From Hydrogenimonas cancrithermarum (GTDB taxonomy: Bacteria; Campylobacterota; Campylobacteria; Campylobacterales; Hydrogenimonadaceae): 64,000 nucleotides of DNA. A model generated the notes under the pieces. That model was not told the origin of the DNA. It saw only the letters and a list, made by a program, of their open reading frames with translations, and ran no database searches. This document shows positions 26,514 to 35,341 of the stretch, one piece after another (within the stretch, counting starts at the first letter, position 1; each line of letters opens with the position of its first letter). A program made the position numbers and the translations under genes. Location of the stretch: the NCBI RefSeq assembly GCF_030296055.1, contig NZ_AP027370.1, positions 1,910,501 to 1,974,500 on the forward strand, in the 5' to 3' direction.

Positions 26514-28223
26514 ATGAAGCTTGGGAAAATGCTAAGTATGGCTGCAGCTGTCTCAATGGTTGCCGGATCGCTCTATGCCGGTACATCGAAGATGGATTTC
26601 GCAAAAGTGTACGAAAAAGAGTGCCAGGGATGTCATGGACCGATTCACCAAGGTGGCGTCGGCTCCGACCTTCGGCCAAAAGCGCTTAAAAAGAAGAATG
26701 CGCAGATGCTCGCCGAAACCATTTTGAACGGACGACCGGGTACGGCGATGCCTGAATGGAAGCATCTGTTCAGCAAAGACGATGCCGCTGGCATGGTCGA
26801 TTGGTTGATGAACTGGAAGAATACGGTGGAACTTCGCCTCAGTCTCGATGAGGTGAAAAAAACCTGGAAGAAGCTTGCGGATCGAAAACAGCTTCTGAAA
26901 AAATATCCGCATGCGACGGATGTCAAGAGTGTCATGAATATTGTCTTCGCGACCGAGCGTGACGCATCGCTCGTCGATTTCATCGACGGTACGAACGGAA
27001 AAGTCCTCTCACGCCACAAAGCCGGCTTCGCGGTTCATGTTACGGTGACCAACAAGCGGATGCCGCGTTATGCATACTCCATCAGCCGCTCAGGCCGATT
27101 GACGATGTTCGATCTGGCAGCGCCGGGCCAGCCCGCCCTTGCAAGTGTCCAGGTAGGACAGGAGTCACGCGGTCTGGCAGTCTCTCCAGACGGTAAATAT
27201 GTGATGGCGGGCAACTACAACCCCGGTGGAGCAGTCCTCTGTGACGCATTGACGCTCGAGCCGCTCAAAGTTTATCAGACGGCTGGCGTCATCGATCCGG
27301 ACGGTAACATCGTCGCGAGTCGTGTCGCATCGATCGCCGATACACCGTATGGCCCTTATTTCGCATTCGCATTGAAAGATGGCGGCCATGTTTACATCGT
27401 CGATTACAGCAAACCCGACTTTCCGATTGTCGGTGATGTTCCGAACATCGGTAAAATTCTTCACGATGCATTCCTGAACGAAGGAAAAGAGATCGGCCGA
27501 TACTACATGATTGCATCTCAGGGAAGCGATGTCATCGGTATCGTCGATTTCAAAACCAAAAAACTGGCAGCGAAGGTCTATACCGGTCCGGGAACGAAAC
27601 CGCACCCGGGACAGGGAAGTTCGTGGTATAACAAAGACTACGGCCAACTCAATGCAACTGTCAGTATGAATGTTGGTAATGTCGTTATCTGGGATATGAA
27701 CTGGGATGTCGTCGCCAACGTTCCGACAGCGGGCGGTGGACTCTTTGTCGGTACGAGCAAAGACACTCCCTATCTGTGGGCAGACTGTGTGCTCGGATCA
27801 CCCGAAAACTACAACAAAGTGTATCTGATCAACAAAGAGACACTCGAAACCGACCGAATCATCGAAGTCGGCAAGAAAAAGGGTAGACTGATCGATGCGC
27901 ATACAGGAAAAATTCTCCAGACCTGGGATGCGACACAGTACCAGACGGTCAAAGGGAAAGAGGTCGATTCCAAGCTTTCAAACGAAAAACTTCTTACCTA
28001 TACGGCCAAGAAAGGCAAGAAGGTCAAAAAACCCGTACAGCCTCGTCTGCTTCATGCAGAGCCTGCAAACCATGGCAAATGGACATTCATTTCCGAGTGG
28101 ACAACCGGACGTATCGGTATCTATGATGCCAAAACAGGTAAGTTCATCAAGTATATCTACAACTTGACGACACCTACCTTTACTTACTCTGTCGAACATC
28201 GTCAGCATATTCCTGGCGCATAA
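26514..28223 (+). CDS. nirS: Cytochrome cd1 nitrite reductase
   Basis: The 569-residue periplasmic enzyme reduces nitrite to NO. It has a signal peptide (1-22), a c-type haem site C37-Q-G-C40-H41, and an eight-bladed d1 propeller. YAVH-type ligand context (GFAVHVTV), the distal LHDAF and KPHPGQG His residues, and the C-terminal PRLLHAEP are all retained. Both active-site His favour a true NirS rather than NirN. A Lys-rich segment (about 465-510) is longer than in classical NirS. The ATG has AAAGGAG upstream. Confidence 0.88.
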   Translation: MKLGKMLSMAAAVSMVAGSLYAGTSKMDFAKVYEKECQGCHGPIHQGGVGSDLRPKALKKKNAQMLAETILNGRPGTAMPEWKHLFSKDDAAGMVDWLMNWKNTVELRLSLDEVKKTWKKLADRKQLLKKYPHATDVKSVMNIVFATERDASLVDFIDGTNGKVLSRHKAGFAVHVTVTNKRMPRYAYSISRSGRLTMFDLAAPGQPALASVQVGQESRGLAVSPDGKYVMAGNYNPGGAVLCDALTLEPLKVYQTAGVIDPDGNIVASRVASIADTPYGPYFAFALKDGGHVYIVDYSKPDFPIVGDVPNIGKILHDAFLNEGKEIGRYYMIASQGSDVIGIVDFKTKKLAAKVYTGPGTKPHPGQGSSWYNKDYGQLNATVSMNVGNVVIWDMNWDVVANVPTAGGGLFVGTSKDTPYLWADCVLGSPENYNKVYLINKETLETDRIIEVGKKKGRLIDAHTGKILQTWDATQYQTVKGKEVDSKLSNEKLLTYTAKKGKKVKKPVQPRLLHAEPANHGKWTFISEWTTGRIGIYDAKTGKFIKYIYNLTTPTFTYSVEHRQHIPGA

Positions 28224-28234
28224 GACAGACCACA

Positions 28235-28257
28235 CTCTCTCCCTTTTTGGGAGAGAG
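28235..28257 (+). other. Intercistronic hairpin after nirS
   Basis: CTCTCTCCC and GGGAGAGAG form a perfect 9-bp stem with a TTTTT loop, 12 bases after the nirS stop. No T run follows, so it is more likely to stabilise the nirS message or attenuate than to terminate fully. Confidence 0.55.
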
Positions 28258-28291
28258 ACTCTACACCATATCCCTGCATAAAGGGTCTATC

Positions 28292-29401
28292 ATGAAAAAT
28301 GTATCTATTTTGATTCTTCTTGCTGTTACACTTTTCTCTGCAGAGTATCTAACGAACAAATCGTGCAACGAGTGTCATCCCGATATTTATGACGAGTATC
28401 AGTCATCCTATCACTCGAAAACTTACTTCAATGATGAATTGCATAGAAAAGTGGCGCAGAAAGTACCGGTCTATGATTGTGGCCGCTGCCACATGCCCGC
28501 GGCGAAGAATCTTTCGGATATGGAGGCGGGAAAGACAACACCGAATCCTATTCACAAAGAGCAGAAGGATGCTATCTCCTGTTTTTATTGCCATCAGATA
28601 GCCTATGTCAAGAAGTCGCACAAATTTAACATCAATACGCTTGCGCGTCAGGCGGCGGGCTACAAACCGACACTCTACGGCTCTCTCGACAATCCTGATG
28701 ATAGTGACAAGCATGGAATGGTCAAAAGTCCTATCTATGACAAATATGCCTGCATGGGATGTCATTCGCATAAGCGCAACGCGCAAGGGGTACTTATATT
28801 CAAAGCGATGGATGAAAACCAGGACAGTAAAGGGTGTATCAAATGTCATATGCCCTATATCGAGGGTCCTGTCGAAAAGATGAACAAACGTTCCAGAACA
28901 GAGCATAGAAGCCACTTTTTTGCTGGAATACACGATGCGGAGATGCGAACGAAGAGTGTGGATATCACGATCAGACCAGAAGGCAACACCATTCATGTGG
29001 TCATTGAAAACAAGATGGAACATCCGCTCATTGTGCAGGCTGCTCGGATGAAATATCTGAAGCTCAAAGTGATACGTGACGGAAAAGTGATTTGGGAAAA
29101 TTTCAAAACAGATCCGATGGAGGACAAGCAGGCAACGTTCGTAACGGAGTTCGCCGATGAGCATGGAAAGCGCGTCGCGATTCCATATTTTGCGAAAAAA
29201 CGTGGATTTGTGAACAATTTGGGTGCAAAAGAGAAAAAAGAGTTCGTTTATAAGGTTCCTTCACTGCACAAAAATGATAGAATTGTGGCCGAAATGTATG
29301 TCATACTGGCAAAACCGAGTTGTGCAGCCGTTTTGGACCTCGAGGACAAAACGCTGACAGAGCCGATATTGATGAAAAAAGTCGAAACGATTGTAAAATG
29401 A
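28292..29401 (+). CDS. Periplasmic pentahaem cytochrome c
   Basis: The 369-residue protein has a signal peptide (ending near FSAEY) and five CxxCH sites (CNECH, CGRCH, CFYCH, CMGCH, CIKCH) in its first 200 residues. A haem-free beta-rich C-terminal domain of about 150 residues follows. The spacing resembles cytochrome c554-type multihaem proteins. Its position directly after nirS suggests it delivers electrons to the nitrite reductase or takes them from the quinol pool. The start at 28292 has AAGGG upstream. Confidence 0.82.
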   Translation: MKNVSILILLAVTLFSAEYLTNKSCNECHPDIYDEYQSSYHSKTYFNDELHRKVAQKVPVYDCGRCHMPAAKNLSDMEAGKTTPNPIHKEQKDAISCFYCHQIAYVKKSHKFNINTLARQAAGYKPTLYGSLDNPDDSDKHGMVKSPIYDKYACMGCHSHKRNAQGVLIFKAMDENQDSKGCIKCHMPYIEGPVEKMNKRSRTEHRSHFFAGIHDAEMRTKSVDITIRPEGNTIHVVIENKMEHPLIVQAARMKYLKLKVIRDGKVIWENFKTDPMEDKQATFVTEFADEHGKRVAIPYFAKKRGFVNNLGAKEKKEFVYKVPSLHKNDRIVAEMYVILAKPSCAAVLDLEDKTLTEPILMKKVETIVK

Positions 29402-29408
29402 GGATGCT

Positions 29409-29720
29409 GTGAAAAAGATAATGGTTACCGTTGTTTTGACTGCACTTGCAGTGATGGCTGACAACGGAGATGGAGAAAAACTTTTCAAAACGTACTGCTG
29501 GGGATGTCATCACCAGACGGCCGAAGCGTTCGGCCCGTCGTTCAAAACGATTGCCTCGAAACGCGACAAGGGCCAGATCATTGCAATGATCGCCGATCCT
29601 GAGGGAACTTTCAAGTCGCTTGGATACAAGCGAAATTCGATGCCATCGTTCGGTGATTTGAAACCGGAAGAGATGCAGGCGTTAGCCGATTATATTATGA
29701 AATTCAAGGATGCCAAATGA
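29409..29720 (+). CDS. Small monohaem cytochrome c
   Basis: The 103-residue protein has a short signal peptide, one haem site CWGCH near residue 29, and a later Met in RNSMPSFGDL as the second ligand. This is a typical class I cytochrome and may be the direct electron donor of the cd1 enzyme, like NirM or NirC elsewhere. The start is GTG after GAGGA. Its stop overlaps the nirF start (ATGA). Confidence 0.85.
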   Translation: MKKIMVTVVLTALAVMADNGDGEKLFKTYCWGCHHQTAEAFGPSFKTIASKRDKGQIIAMIADPEGTFKSLGYKRNSMPSFGDLKPEEMQALADYIMKFKDAK

Positions 29721-30871
29721 ACCTGTTGAAAAAATCTATTCTCGTTGCGGGCCTGTTCGCACTTTCGGCACTTTCGGCGGATCTGCCGAAAGACCCTGCG
29801 CTTATCTTACCGAAATCGAAAGACAAACTTTTTGTCGTCGAGCGTGAAAATTCAGCCCTTGCCGTCATCGAGAACAATATGTTTACCAACGAAATCAAGG
29901 ATATGCACAACTTCAACCATGCCGTCGTGAAGTTTCGCGACAATGACGGGTATGTGATAACCCGTGACGGGTATGTGGTCAAGTTCGATCCGATCCGGGA
30001 GAAGAAACTCAAAGAGTACAAAACCAGTGAGAGCGCCATTGGATTTATCGTCGGCGACAACTATGTCGCAGTGGCAAACTACGACAACAAAACCGTTGAA
30101 ATTCTCGACCGTGATCTGAACCATCTGCAGACGATCGAAACCGGAAGCAGAAACGTCGGCATCAAAGAGTATGGCGACTATCTTGTCTTCGCCTGTATGG
30201 ACAGTGATGAACTCTGGGTCATGAAGGATGAGATGCCCACCGGTAAAACGCCGAAATTCAGACTCTACAAAAAGATCGAGCACGCCGGTGAAGTCCCGTT
30301 CGACGCGATGATCGACAAAAACCTCTATGTCGTCGGCTTCTTCAACTCCAAAAATGTCGGCGTATTGGACCTGGACACGATGAATTACCGGAAAGTGCCG
30401 CTGAAAATGGGCAAAAAGGAGCGCATACTCAAGGTGCCGCATTTCGGTTTTTGGAGTATCAGCGGCGACTACTTCTTCATTCCGGCCGTCGGAAACAGAA
30501 AAGTCTTTGTCTTCGATCACGGTTTCAATTTCGTCAAAGCGATCGAAGTGGAAGGCAATCCCGTCTTTACGGCACTGAGCCCGAATAAAAAGTGGCTTGC
30601 CGTCACTTTCAGCGGAAAGAAATTTCCGGTGGTACAGATCGTCGATGCGAAAAGGCTCGAAGTGGTTCGCCGTCTCGAGTTTCCGGGTATGATTCTGCAT
30701 GTACGCTGGTCGCCGAATCATCCCTATCTCTACTTTTCGGTCAATGATAAAAATATGGTCCAAGCCTACAAGACAACCGATCCCGATCCGAAAAAGTGGT
30801 GGCTGAACCTCGAGTGGCAGATCCCAAAACCTTCCGGCATCTTCGTCTTCGAGAAAAAAGAGAGCCACTGA
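29717..30871 (+). CDS. nirF: NirF-like haem d1 biosynthesis protein
   Basis: The 384-residue protein has a signal peptide (1-21) and a d1-type beta-propeller without any c-haem motif. NirF acts late in haem d1 synthesis in the periplasm. Conserved His residues appear in HNFNHAVVKF and KVPHFGFW. It overlaps the preceding cytochrome gene and abuts nirJ. No separate NirN is present in the window, so this protein may carry the whole late stage. Confidence 0.85.
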   Translation: MNLLKKSILVAGLFALSALSADLPKDPALILPKSKDKLFVVERENSALAVIENNMFTNEIKDMHNFNHAVVKFRDNDGYVITRDGYVVKFDPIREKKLKEYKTSESAIGFIVGDNYVAVANYDNKTVEILDRDLNHLQTIETGSRNVGIKEYGDYLVFACMDSDELWVMKDEMPTGKTPKFRLYKKIEHAGEVPFDAMIDKNLYVVGFFNSKNVGVLDLDTMNYRKVPLKMGKKERILKVPHFGFWSISGDYFFIPAVGNRKVFVFDHGFNFVKAIEVEGNPVFTALSPNKKWLAVTFSGKKFPVVQIVDAKRLEVVRRLEFPGMILHVRWSPNHPYLYFSVNDKNMVQAYKTTDPDPKKWWLNLEWQIPKPSGIFVFEKKESH

Positions 30872-31995
30872 TGTTTCGTCTCTCCAATCTCATCAAATCG
30901 GTGACAAGCGGCAAAAAAGAGCGGGTCCTGGATGGCAGCATCGTTATCTGGAACTTTACCAACCGCTGCAACCTCGCATGTCACCACTGCTACAGCTACG
31001 CCGATCCCAATTCGGAAGATTTTCTGAGTACCGAATTCATTTTGGGCTCCATCCCGGAGTTGAAAAAAGCCGGCATCAAATTTGTCATTTTCAGCGGGGG
31101 TGAACCACTGATTCGCCGTGACATTTTCCAGATCGCCGAAGCGATGCGGGAAGCGGGTATCGTTACCTACCTTTCGACCAACGGCCTTTACGTGAGTGAA
31201 AAGAATGTCGACAGAATTATCGAAACGTTCAACTATATCGGTATCAGTATCGACGGGATCGAAGAGGTTCACGACAAGTTCCGTGGCCTCGAAGGCGCGT
31301 ACCGCAAGAGTCTCGATGCGATTGCGTTGATTCAAAAACACGGCGGCAACGCCGGTATCCGCTTTACGATCACGAACGAGACGAAAGAGAGTTTCTACCC
31401 TATCTTCGAACTCGCCGAAAATATCGGTGTCGACAAGATTTACATCTCCCATCTGGTCTACAGCGGCCGCGGGCTGGACAATCTCAAGATCGACATCTCC
31501 AAGGCCGAGCGCCGTGAGTTCGTCGAGTTTATCATCGACAAAGCCTTCGAGTATATCGAGGAGGGAAAAGATATCGACATCGTCACAGGCAATATGGAGA
31601 TGGATGCGATTGTGTTTCTGGAAAAGTTTGGCGAAAAGTATCCGGATCTCAAAGAGGAGATGGCACGGCGCCTTGGAAACTGGGGCGGAAACAGTGCCGG
31701 ACGAAAGCTCGGCAACATCGACTGGATGGGGCGTGTCAAACCCGATCCGTTCTTTCCTTTCTATATCGGCAATATGACCGAGCGGCCTTTCAGCGAGATA
31801 TGGCTGGATGAGAGCAACGAGATGCTGACGAAACTGCGTGAGCATCCGAGAAAACTGGAAGGGTATTGCAAGGATTGCGGTGTCATCGATATCTGCAACG
31901 GCGGATCGCGAAGCCGTGCCTACGCGATTCACGGGGATTTGTGGGCGGAGGACCCGTCCTGTTATTTAAATGAAGATGAAAGAAGAGGATTGTAA
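30871..31995 (+). CDS. nirJ: NirJ, radical SAM enzyme of haem d1 synthesis
   Basis: The 374-residue enzyme has the radical SAM motif CNLACHHC near residue 31, the GGEPL strand, and a C-terminal Cys cluster (YCKDCGVIDIC) for a second Fe-S site. It replaces propionate side chains on the d1 precursor. The ATG begins where the nirF stop ends (TGATG). Its location among nirF and nirE supports NirJ over other SPASM-type proteins. Confidence 0.92.
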   Translation: MFRLSNLIKSVTSGKKERVLDGSIVIWNFTNRCNLACHHCYSYADPNSEDFLSTEFILGSIPELKKAGIKFVIFSGGEPLIRRDIFQIAEAMREAGIVTYLSTNGLYVSEKNVDRIIETFNYIGISIDGIEEVHDKFRGLEGAYRKSLDAIALIQKHGGNAGIRFTITNETKESFYPIFELAENIGVDKIYISHLVYSGRGLDNLKIDISKAERREFVEFIIDKAFEYIEEGKDIDIVTGNMEMDAIVFLEKFGEKYPDLKEEMARRLGNWGGNSAGRKLGNIDWMGRVKPDPFFPFYIGNMTERPFSEIWLDESNEMLTKLREHPRKLEGYCKDCGVIDICNGGSRSRAYAIHGDLWAEDPSCYLNEDERRGL

Positions 31996-31998
31996 CTT

Positions 31999-32745
31999 AT
32001 GGGCAAAGTCTATCTGACCGGCGCCGGACCGGGCGATATCGATCTTTTGACGGTGAAGGCGCTGCGTGTAGTGCGTGAGGCCGATGTGATTATCTACGAC
32101 CGTCTCGCAAACCCCGATATTCTGAAAGAGGCGAAGGATGGCTGTGAATTTGTCTATGTCGGCAAGGCGGACGGCCGTCATACGCTGCCGCAGGATCAGA
32201 TCAACGAAGTGATCTACCAAAACGCACTCAAATACGACAATGTCGTCCGGCTCAAGGGAGGCGACCCGCTGGTTTTCGGACGAGGGGGCGAGGAGGCGAA
32301 ATACCTCAAAGAACGCGGCATCGCTTTCGAATTCATTCCAGGCGTCACTTCGGCCATATCCGTGCCGGCGTATGCGGGCATTCCCGTAACACACCGGGGG
32401 GTCGCCGTTTCGTTCAAAGTCGTCACGGGTCACGAAGCGCCCAATAAAGAGCATTCGCAAGTCGACTGGGAGTCGATGAAAGCGGATGAGACGATCGTTT
32501 TTTTGATGGGGCTGCACAACCTTGGAAACATCGCCAAAAACCTCATACGTATCGGCCGTTCCGAAGATACGCCGTGTGCCGTGATCAGCAAAGGAACGAC
32601 GCCCGAGCAGAAGAGTGTCACAGGTACGCTGGCCGACATTCATGCGAAAGTCAAAGCCGCAGGTATCAAAACACCGGCACTTATCGTTGTCGGGAAAGTG
32701 GTGGAACTCAAAAAAGATCTGGAGTGGATCAACGAAAAGGATTGA
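31999..32745 (+). CDS. nirE: Uroporphyrinogen-III C-methyltransferase
   Basis: The 248-residue SAM-dependent enzyme makes precorrin-2. Motifs include VYLTGAGPGDIDLLT, VIYDRLANPDIL, RLKGGDPLVFGRGGEE and GIPVTHRG. It is the first step from uroporphyrinogen III to both siroheme and haem d1. In this operon it serves as NirE; it could also supply siroheme for the nitrite reductase at 50043. The start has only a weak ribosome site and follows nirJ by three bases. Confidence 0.92.
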   Translation: MGKVYLTGAGPGDIDLLTVKALRVVREADVIIYDRLANPDILKEAKDGCEFVYVGKADGRHTLPQDQINEVIYQNALKYDNVVRLKGGDPLVFGRGGEEAKYLKERGIAFEFIPGVTSAISVPAYAGIPVTHRGVAVSFKVVTGHEAPNKEHSQVDWESMKADETIVFLMGLHNLGNIAKNLIRIGRSEDTPCAVISKGTTPEQKSVTGTLADIHAKVKAAGIKTPALIVVGKVVELKKDLEWINEKD

Positions 32746-32755
32746 TAAAAGTCAA
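32742..32755 (+). promoter_or_regulatory. FNR/DNR-type operator, TTGATAAAAGTCAA
   Basis: The box overlaps the nirE stop codon and is centred exactly 32 bp from TATCAT (32778-32783). The implied start of transcription at about 32789-32790 coincides with the ATG of the peroxidase gene, so this promoter would give a leaderless message. Confidence 0.65.
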
Positions 32756-32788
32756 TGATTTTTTCGTCAGATGGAGATATCATGAAAC

Positions 32789-33913
32789 ATGAGAACCCAT
32801 CTGATCATTCTGCTAATCACAACGCTCGTTTTCACCCTCTACTTCAATATCGGATTTTTGATTCCCAAGCCTAGCGAAACATTCGATCTGCCGGTTGATG
32901 AATCGCTTCGCAAAGAGGCTTTGCATCGGGGGCTTTCGCCGGTGCCGTCATCCTGGGATAGAGCGCTTCAGGTTGTGGACGACTCCGACAACCCTCTATC
33001 GTCAAAAAAGATCGCATTGGGGCATCGCCTCTTTTTCGACCCGGTTCTATCTAAAGACCGGACGCTCAGTTGTGCCAGCTGTCACATTCTTGAAGCCGGC
33101 GGCGACGACAATCGGCCGACGGCGATCGGTTACCACAACCAGCCCAATCCGAAACATCTCAATTCGCCAACGGTTTTGAATGCGGCATTGGCGAAACGGC
33201 AGTTTTGGGATGGCAGGAGTCCGAGTGTGGAAGATCAGGCCAAAGGGCCGATCCAGGCACCGTTCGAGATGGCGATGTCACCTAAGAAGGTGGTCGAGCG
33301 ATTGAAAAGGCGGGACGATTATGTCGAAGCCTTTGCAAATGTGTTTCCAAAAAAGGGGATAACGTTCGACACGGTAACCAAAGCGATCGGTGCTTTCGAG
33401 CGGACACTGCTGACACGCGGGGCGTTTGACCTCTTTTTGGAGGGGGATGACGATGCCATCTCGGATGAGGCGAAAGCGGGTCTCTATCTTTTTATGCGTA
33501 TCGGATGCAAGGGGTGTCATACGGGAATGAGCGTAGGTGGACAGAGCCTTCAGCACTTTCCGCTCAGGCGCTACAATTCGATTCTCGCACCAGAATCACG
33601 CTTCGTCAACGGTGCACGTTATTTTGCCGGTTTCAGCTGGCAGAAACCTCGCGGTGACGCAGCCTTCCCTTTTTCGGATATCGGTGAATTTCACGGCAGG
33701 AACGGCCAATTTGTTTTTCGTGTGCCGATACTGCGTAATGTGACACGTACCGCCCCCTATTTTCATAACGGATCGATTGAAACGATCGAAGAGGCGGTTC
33801 GGATCATGGCCAGACACCAGCTTGGTTTGACGTTGACAAACGATCAGATCGATCAGATCGTAGCCTTTCTCAAAACGTTAGAAGGCAAACCGGTCGATTA
33901 TGTGGTTCGATGA
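32789..33913 (+). CDS. Dihaem cytochrome c peroxidase
   Basis: The 374-residue protein has an N-terminal membrane anchor or signal (about 4-24) and two haem sites, CASCH and CKGCH. The MauG/CCP fold shows as LGHRLFFDPVLSKD, QFWDGR and VPILRNVTRTAPYFHNGS. It reduces H2O2 in the periplasm with cytochrome electrons. A loop of about 20 residues before the VPILRN motif looks longer than usual. The only in-frame start gives a weak GGAG site 12 bases away. Confidence 0.88.
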   Translation: MRTHLIILLITTLVFTLYFNIGFLIPKPSETFDLPVDESLRKEALHRGLSPVPSSWDRALQVVDDSDNPLSSKKIALGHRLFFDPVLSKDRTLSCASCHILEAGGDDNRPTAIGYHNQPNPKHLNSPTVLNAALAKRQFWDGRSPSVEDQAKGPIQAPFEMAMSPKKVVERLKRRDDYVEAFANVFPKKGITFDTVTKAIGAFERTLLTRGAFDLFLEGDDDAISDEAKAGLYLFMRIGCKGCHTGMSVGGQSLQHFPLRRYNSILAPESRFVNGARYFAGFSWQKPRGDAAFPFSDIGEFHGRNGQFVFRVPILRNVTRTAPYFHNGSIETIEEAVRIMARHQLGLTLTNDQIDQIVAFLKTLEGKPVDYVVR

Positions 33914-34296
33914 TGCAAAGAACCTTGGCGACGTTGCTGCTGACGATACAACTTTTCGCTGATACGATTCAATGGATGGGATCGTTCGACAAGGCGTTGG
34001 TTCTTGCCCAGCAAAGCGGAAAACCGATGCTGGTTGTGCTTGTTACGCGTGAGTGTGGGGCATGCAGAGAACTTTTCGCTACAACATTCCGCGACAAAGA
34101 TGTCGTCGATCTCGTCAACGAAAAAACCATTGCGGTCATCGTGACCGAAGAGAATGAAGATTATCCGATCGAATTGCTCTATACACTGGTGTATCCGACG
34201 CTCTTTCTACTTTCTCCACAAGAGGTTTTTTTGAAAGAACCGCTCAGAGGAACAGTCGATGCCTCACTGTTGAAAGAAAAATTTCTGAATGAATGA
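33913..34296 (+). CDS. Periplasmic thioredoxin-fold protein
   Basis: The product of about 127 residues has a signal peptide (ending QLFAD) and a thioredoxin-like fold with redox motif ECGAC and the cis-Pro turn VYPTLF. It resembles SoxW and thiol:disulfide proteins that keep cytochrome Cys residues reduced for haem attachment. The ATG overlaps the peroxidase stop. Its 3' end overlaps the convergent gene by 33 bases. Confidence 0.78.
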   Translation: MQRTLATLLLTIQLFADTIQWMGSFDKALVLAQQSGKPMLVVLVTRECGACRELFATTFRDKDVVDLVNEKTIAVIVTEENEDYPIELLYTLVYPTLFLLSPQEVFLKEPLRGTVDASLLKEKFLNE

Positions 34297-34638
34297 GCGT
34301 TGGTTGGGAGTGAGTTCCATCGAATCGACCGGGGTACCGCTGTCGTCGAGAATGACGAGTCTGTTGCCCTCTATCTTCAGGTGTGTTTTTCCCCATTTTT
34401 TGAGGTAGTCGTCGTAGGCGAGGAAGACTTTCGCATTGTCGAGTTTCAGCTTTTCACCACTTCTTTTGTCGATGAGATCGAGCCCTCCGATGGTTTTGGT
34501 TATTTCGTAGGGGAAGTAGGGTGCGAGTTTTTCAATGACCTGTGCATCTTTTTTTTCCGGCATATTGACGATCAGTGCGGAGATACTCAAAAATGCGAAA
34601 ACGAACATCAGAAAGTAGACGATTTTTTTGTTGAACAT
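34264..34638 (-). CDS. Hypothetical membrane-anchored protein
   Basis: The 124-residue protein has one N-terminal membrane helix (about 6-25) and a soluble domain with the pattern KLKLDNAKVFLAYDDYLKKWGK. No family is recognised. It follows the siroheme-synthase-like gene by 2 bases on the minus strand, so it shares its promoter. It overlaps the end of the convergent thioredoxin-fold gene. Confidence 0.6.
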   Translation of the reverse strand: MFNKKIVYFLMFVFAFLSISALIVNMPEKKDAQVIEKLAPYFPYEITKTIGGLDLIDKRSGEKLKLDNAKVFLAYDDYLKKWGKTHLKIEGNRLVILDDSGTPVDSMELTPNQRSFIQKFFFQQ

Positions 34639-34640
34639 GG

Positions 34641-35216
34641 TTATTGGCCTTTTTTAAAGAGGTTGTCGATGTAGATTCTGGCTTTTTCATCGAGAAGTTT
34701 CATCCGCTCTTTTCCTTTCGGAAGGGAGGCGCGCAGCTGCTTCATCTCTTCCAGGAAGTCTGCGACAGAGTCGGGAATGACCGTTTCGATGGCCCGGCGC
34801 AGGTATTTTGCGACGGAGGGAGAGATGCCCGATGTGGAGAAGGCGACGGTTAGCGCCCCCTTTTTGGTATAGGAGGGGAAGATGAAGTCGCAGTAGTCGA
34901 CCGAGTCGACACTGTTACAGAGTGTGTGGCGCATCTGGCATGCATCGTATATCTCTTTTTGCAACGAAAGATCGTCGACGGCGACGATGACGACGAAATA
35001 TCCTTCGATATCTTCAGGCCGATAGGGGCGTTGGTGGAGCGTCAATCCGTTCGTCTCGGCCATGGTTCGGACGGTATCGGATATTTCGGGAGCGATAACG
35101 GTGATCTCTTTCGTGAAATCGAGCAGTTTTTCGAGTTTTTCACCGGCGATATTGCCGCCGCCAACCAGAAGAATCTTTTTGCCATCGAGTTTGATAAAAG
35201 CCGGAAAATACGCCAT
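34641..35216 (-). CDS. Precorrin-2 dehydrogenase / siroheme synthase N-terminal type
   Basis: From the ATG at 35216, with GAGG upstream, the protein is 191 residues. The NAD-binding motif ILLVGGGNIAGEKLEKLL and the segment SVDYCDFIFPSYTKKGALTVAFSTSGISPSVAKYLR (positions about 115-150) mark the Met8p/CysG-N family. It oxidises precorrin-2 and may insert iron to give siroheme, needed for haem d1 and for the assimilatory nitrite reductase. It is divergent from the NirDLGH gene and shares an operator with it. Confidence 0.88.
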   Translation of the reverse strand: MAYFPAFIKLDGKKILLVGGGNIAGEKLEKLLDFTKEITVIAPEISDTVRTMAETNGLTLHQRPYRPEDIEGYFVVIVAVDDLSLQKEIYDACQMRHTLCNSVDSVDYCDFIFPSYTKKGALTVAFSTSGISPSVAKYLRRAIETVIPDSVADFLEEMKQLRASLPKGKERMKLLDEKARIYIDNLFKKGQ

Positions 35217-35271
35217 GAAGTGCCTCGGTTCAAGATAGCGTAATCTTATCATACTCCACTTGAAATTGCCT

Positions 35272-35285
35272 TTGATGCGCATCAA
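35272..35285. promoter_or_regulatory. Bidirectional FNR/DNR-type operator, TTGATGCGCATCAA
   Basis: This fully symmetric box lies between divergent genes. TATAAT (35309-35314) is 33 bp away on the right and TAAGAT (35243-35248, minus strand) is 33 bp away on the left. One site can therefore serve both siroheme dehydrogenase and NirDLGH. Confidence 0.75.
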
Positions 35286-35341
35286 GGAAAGTGTAAAGAT
35301 GAAATCTCTATAATGGGTAAAAAAAATCGGGGATCATCAGG

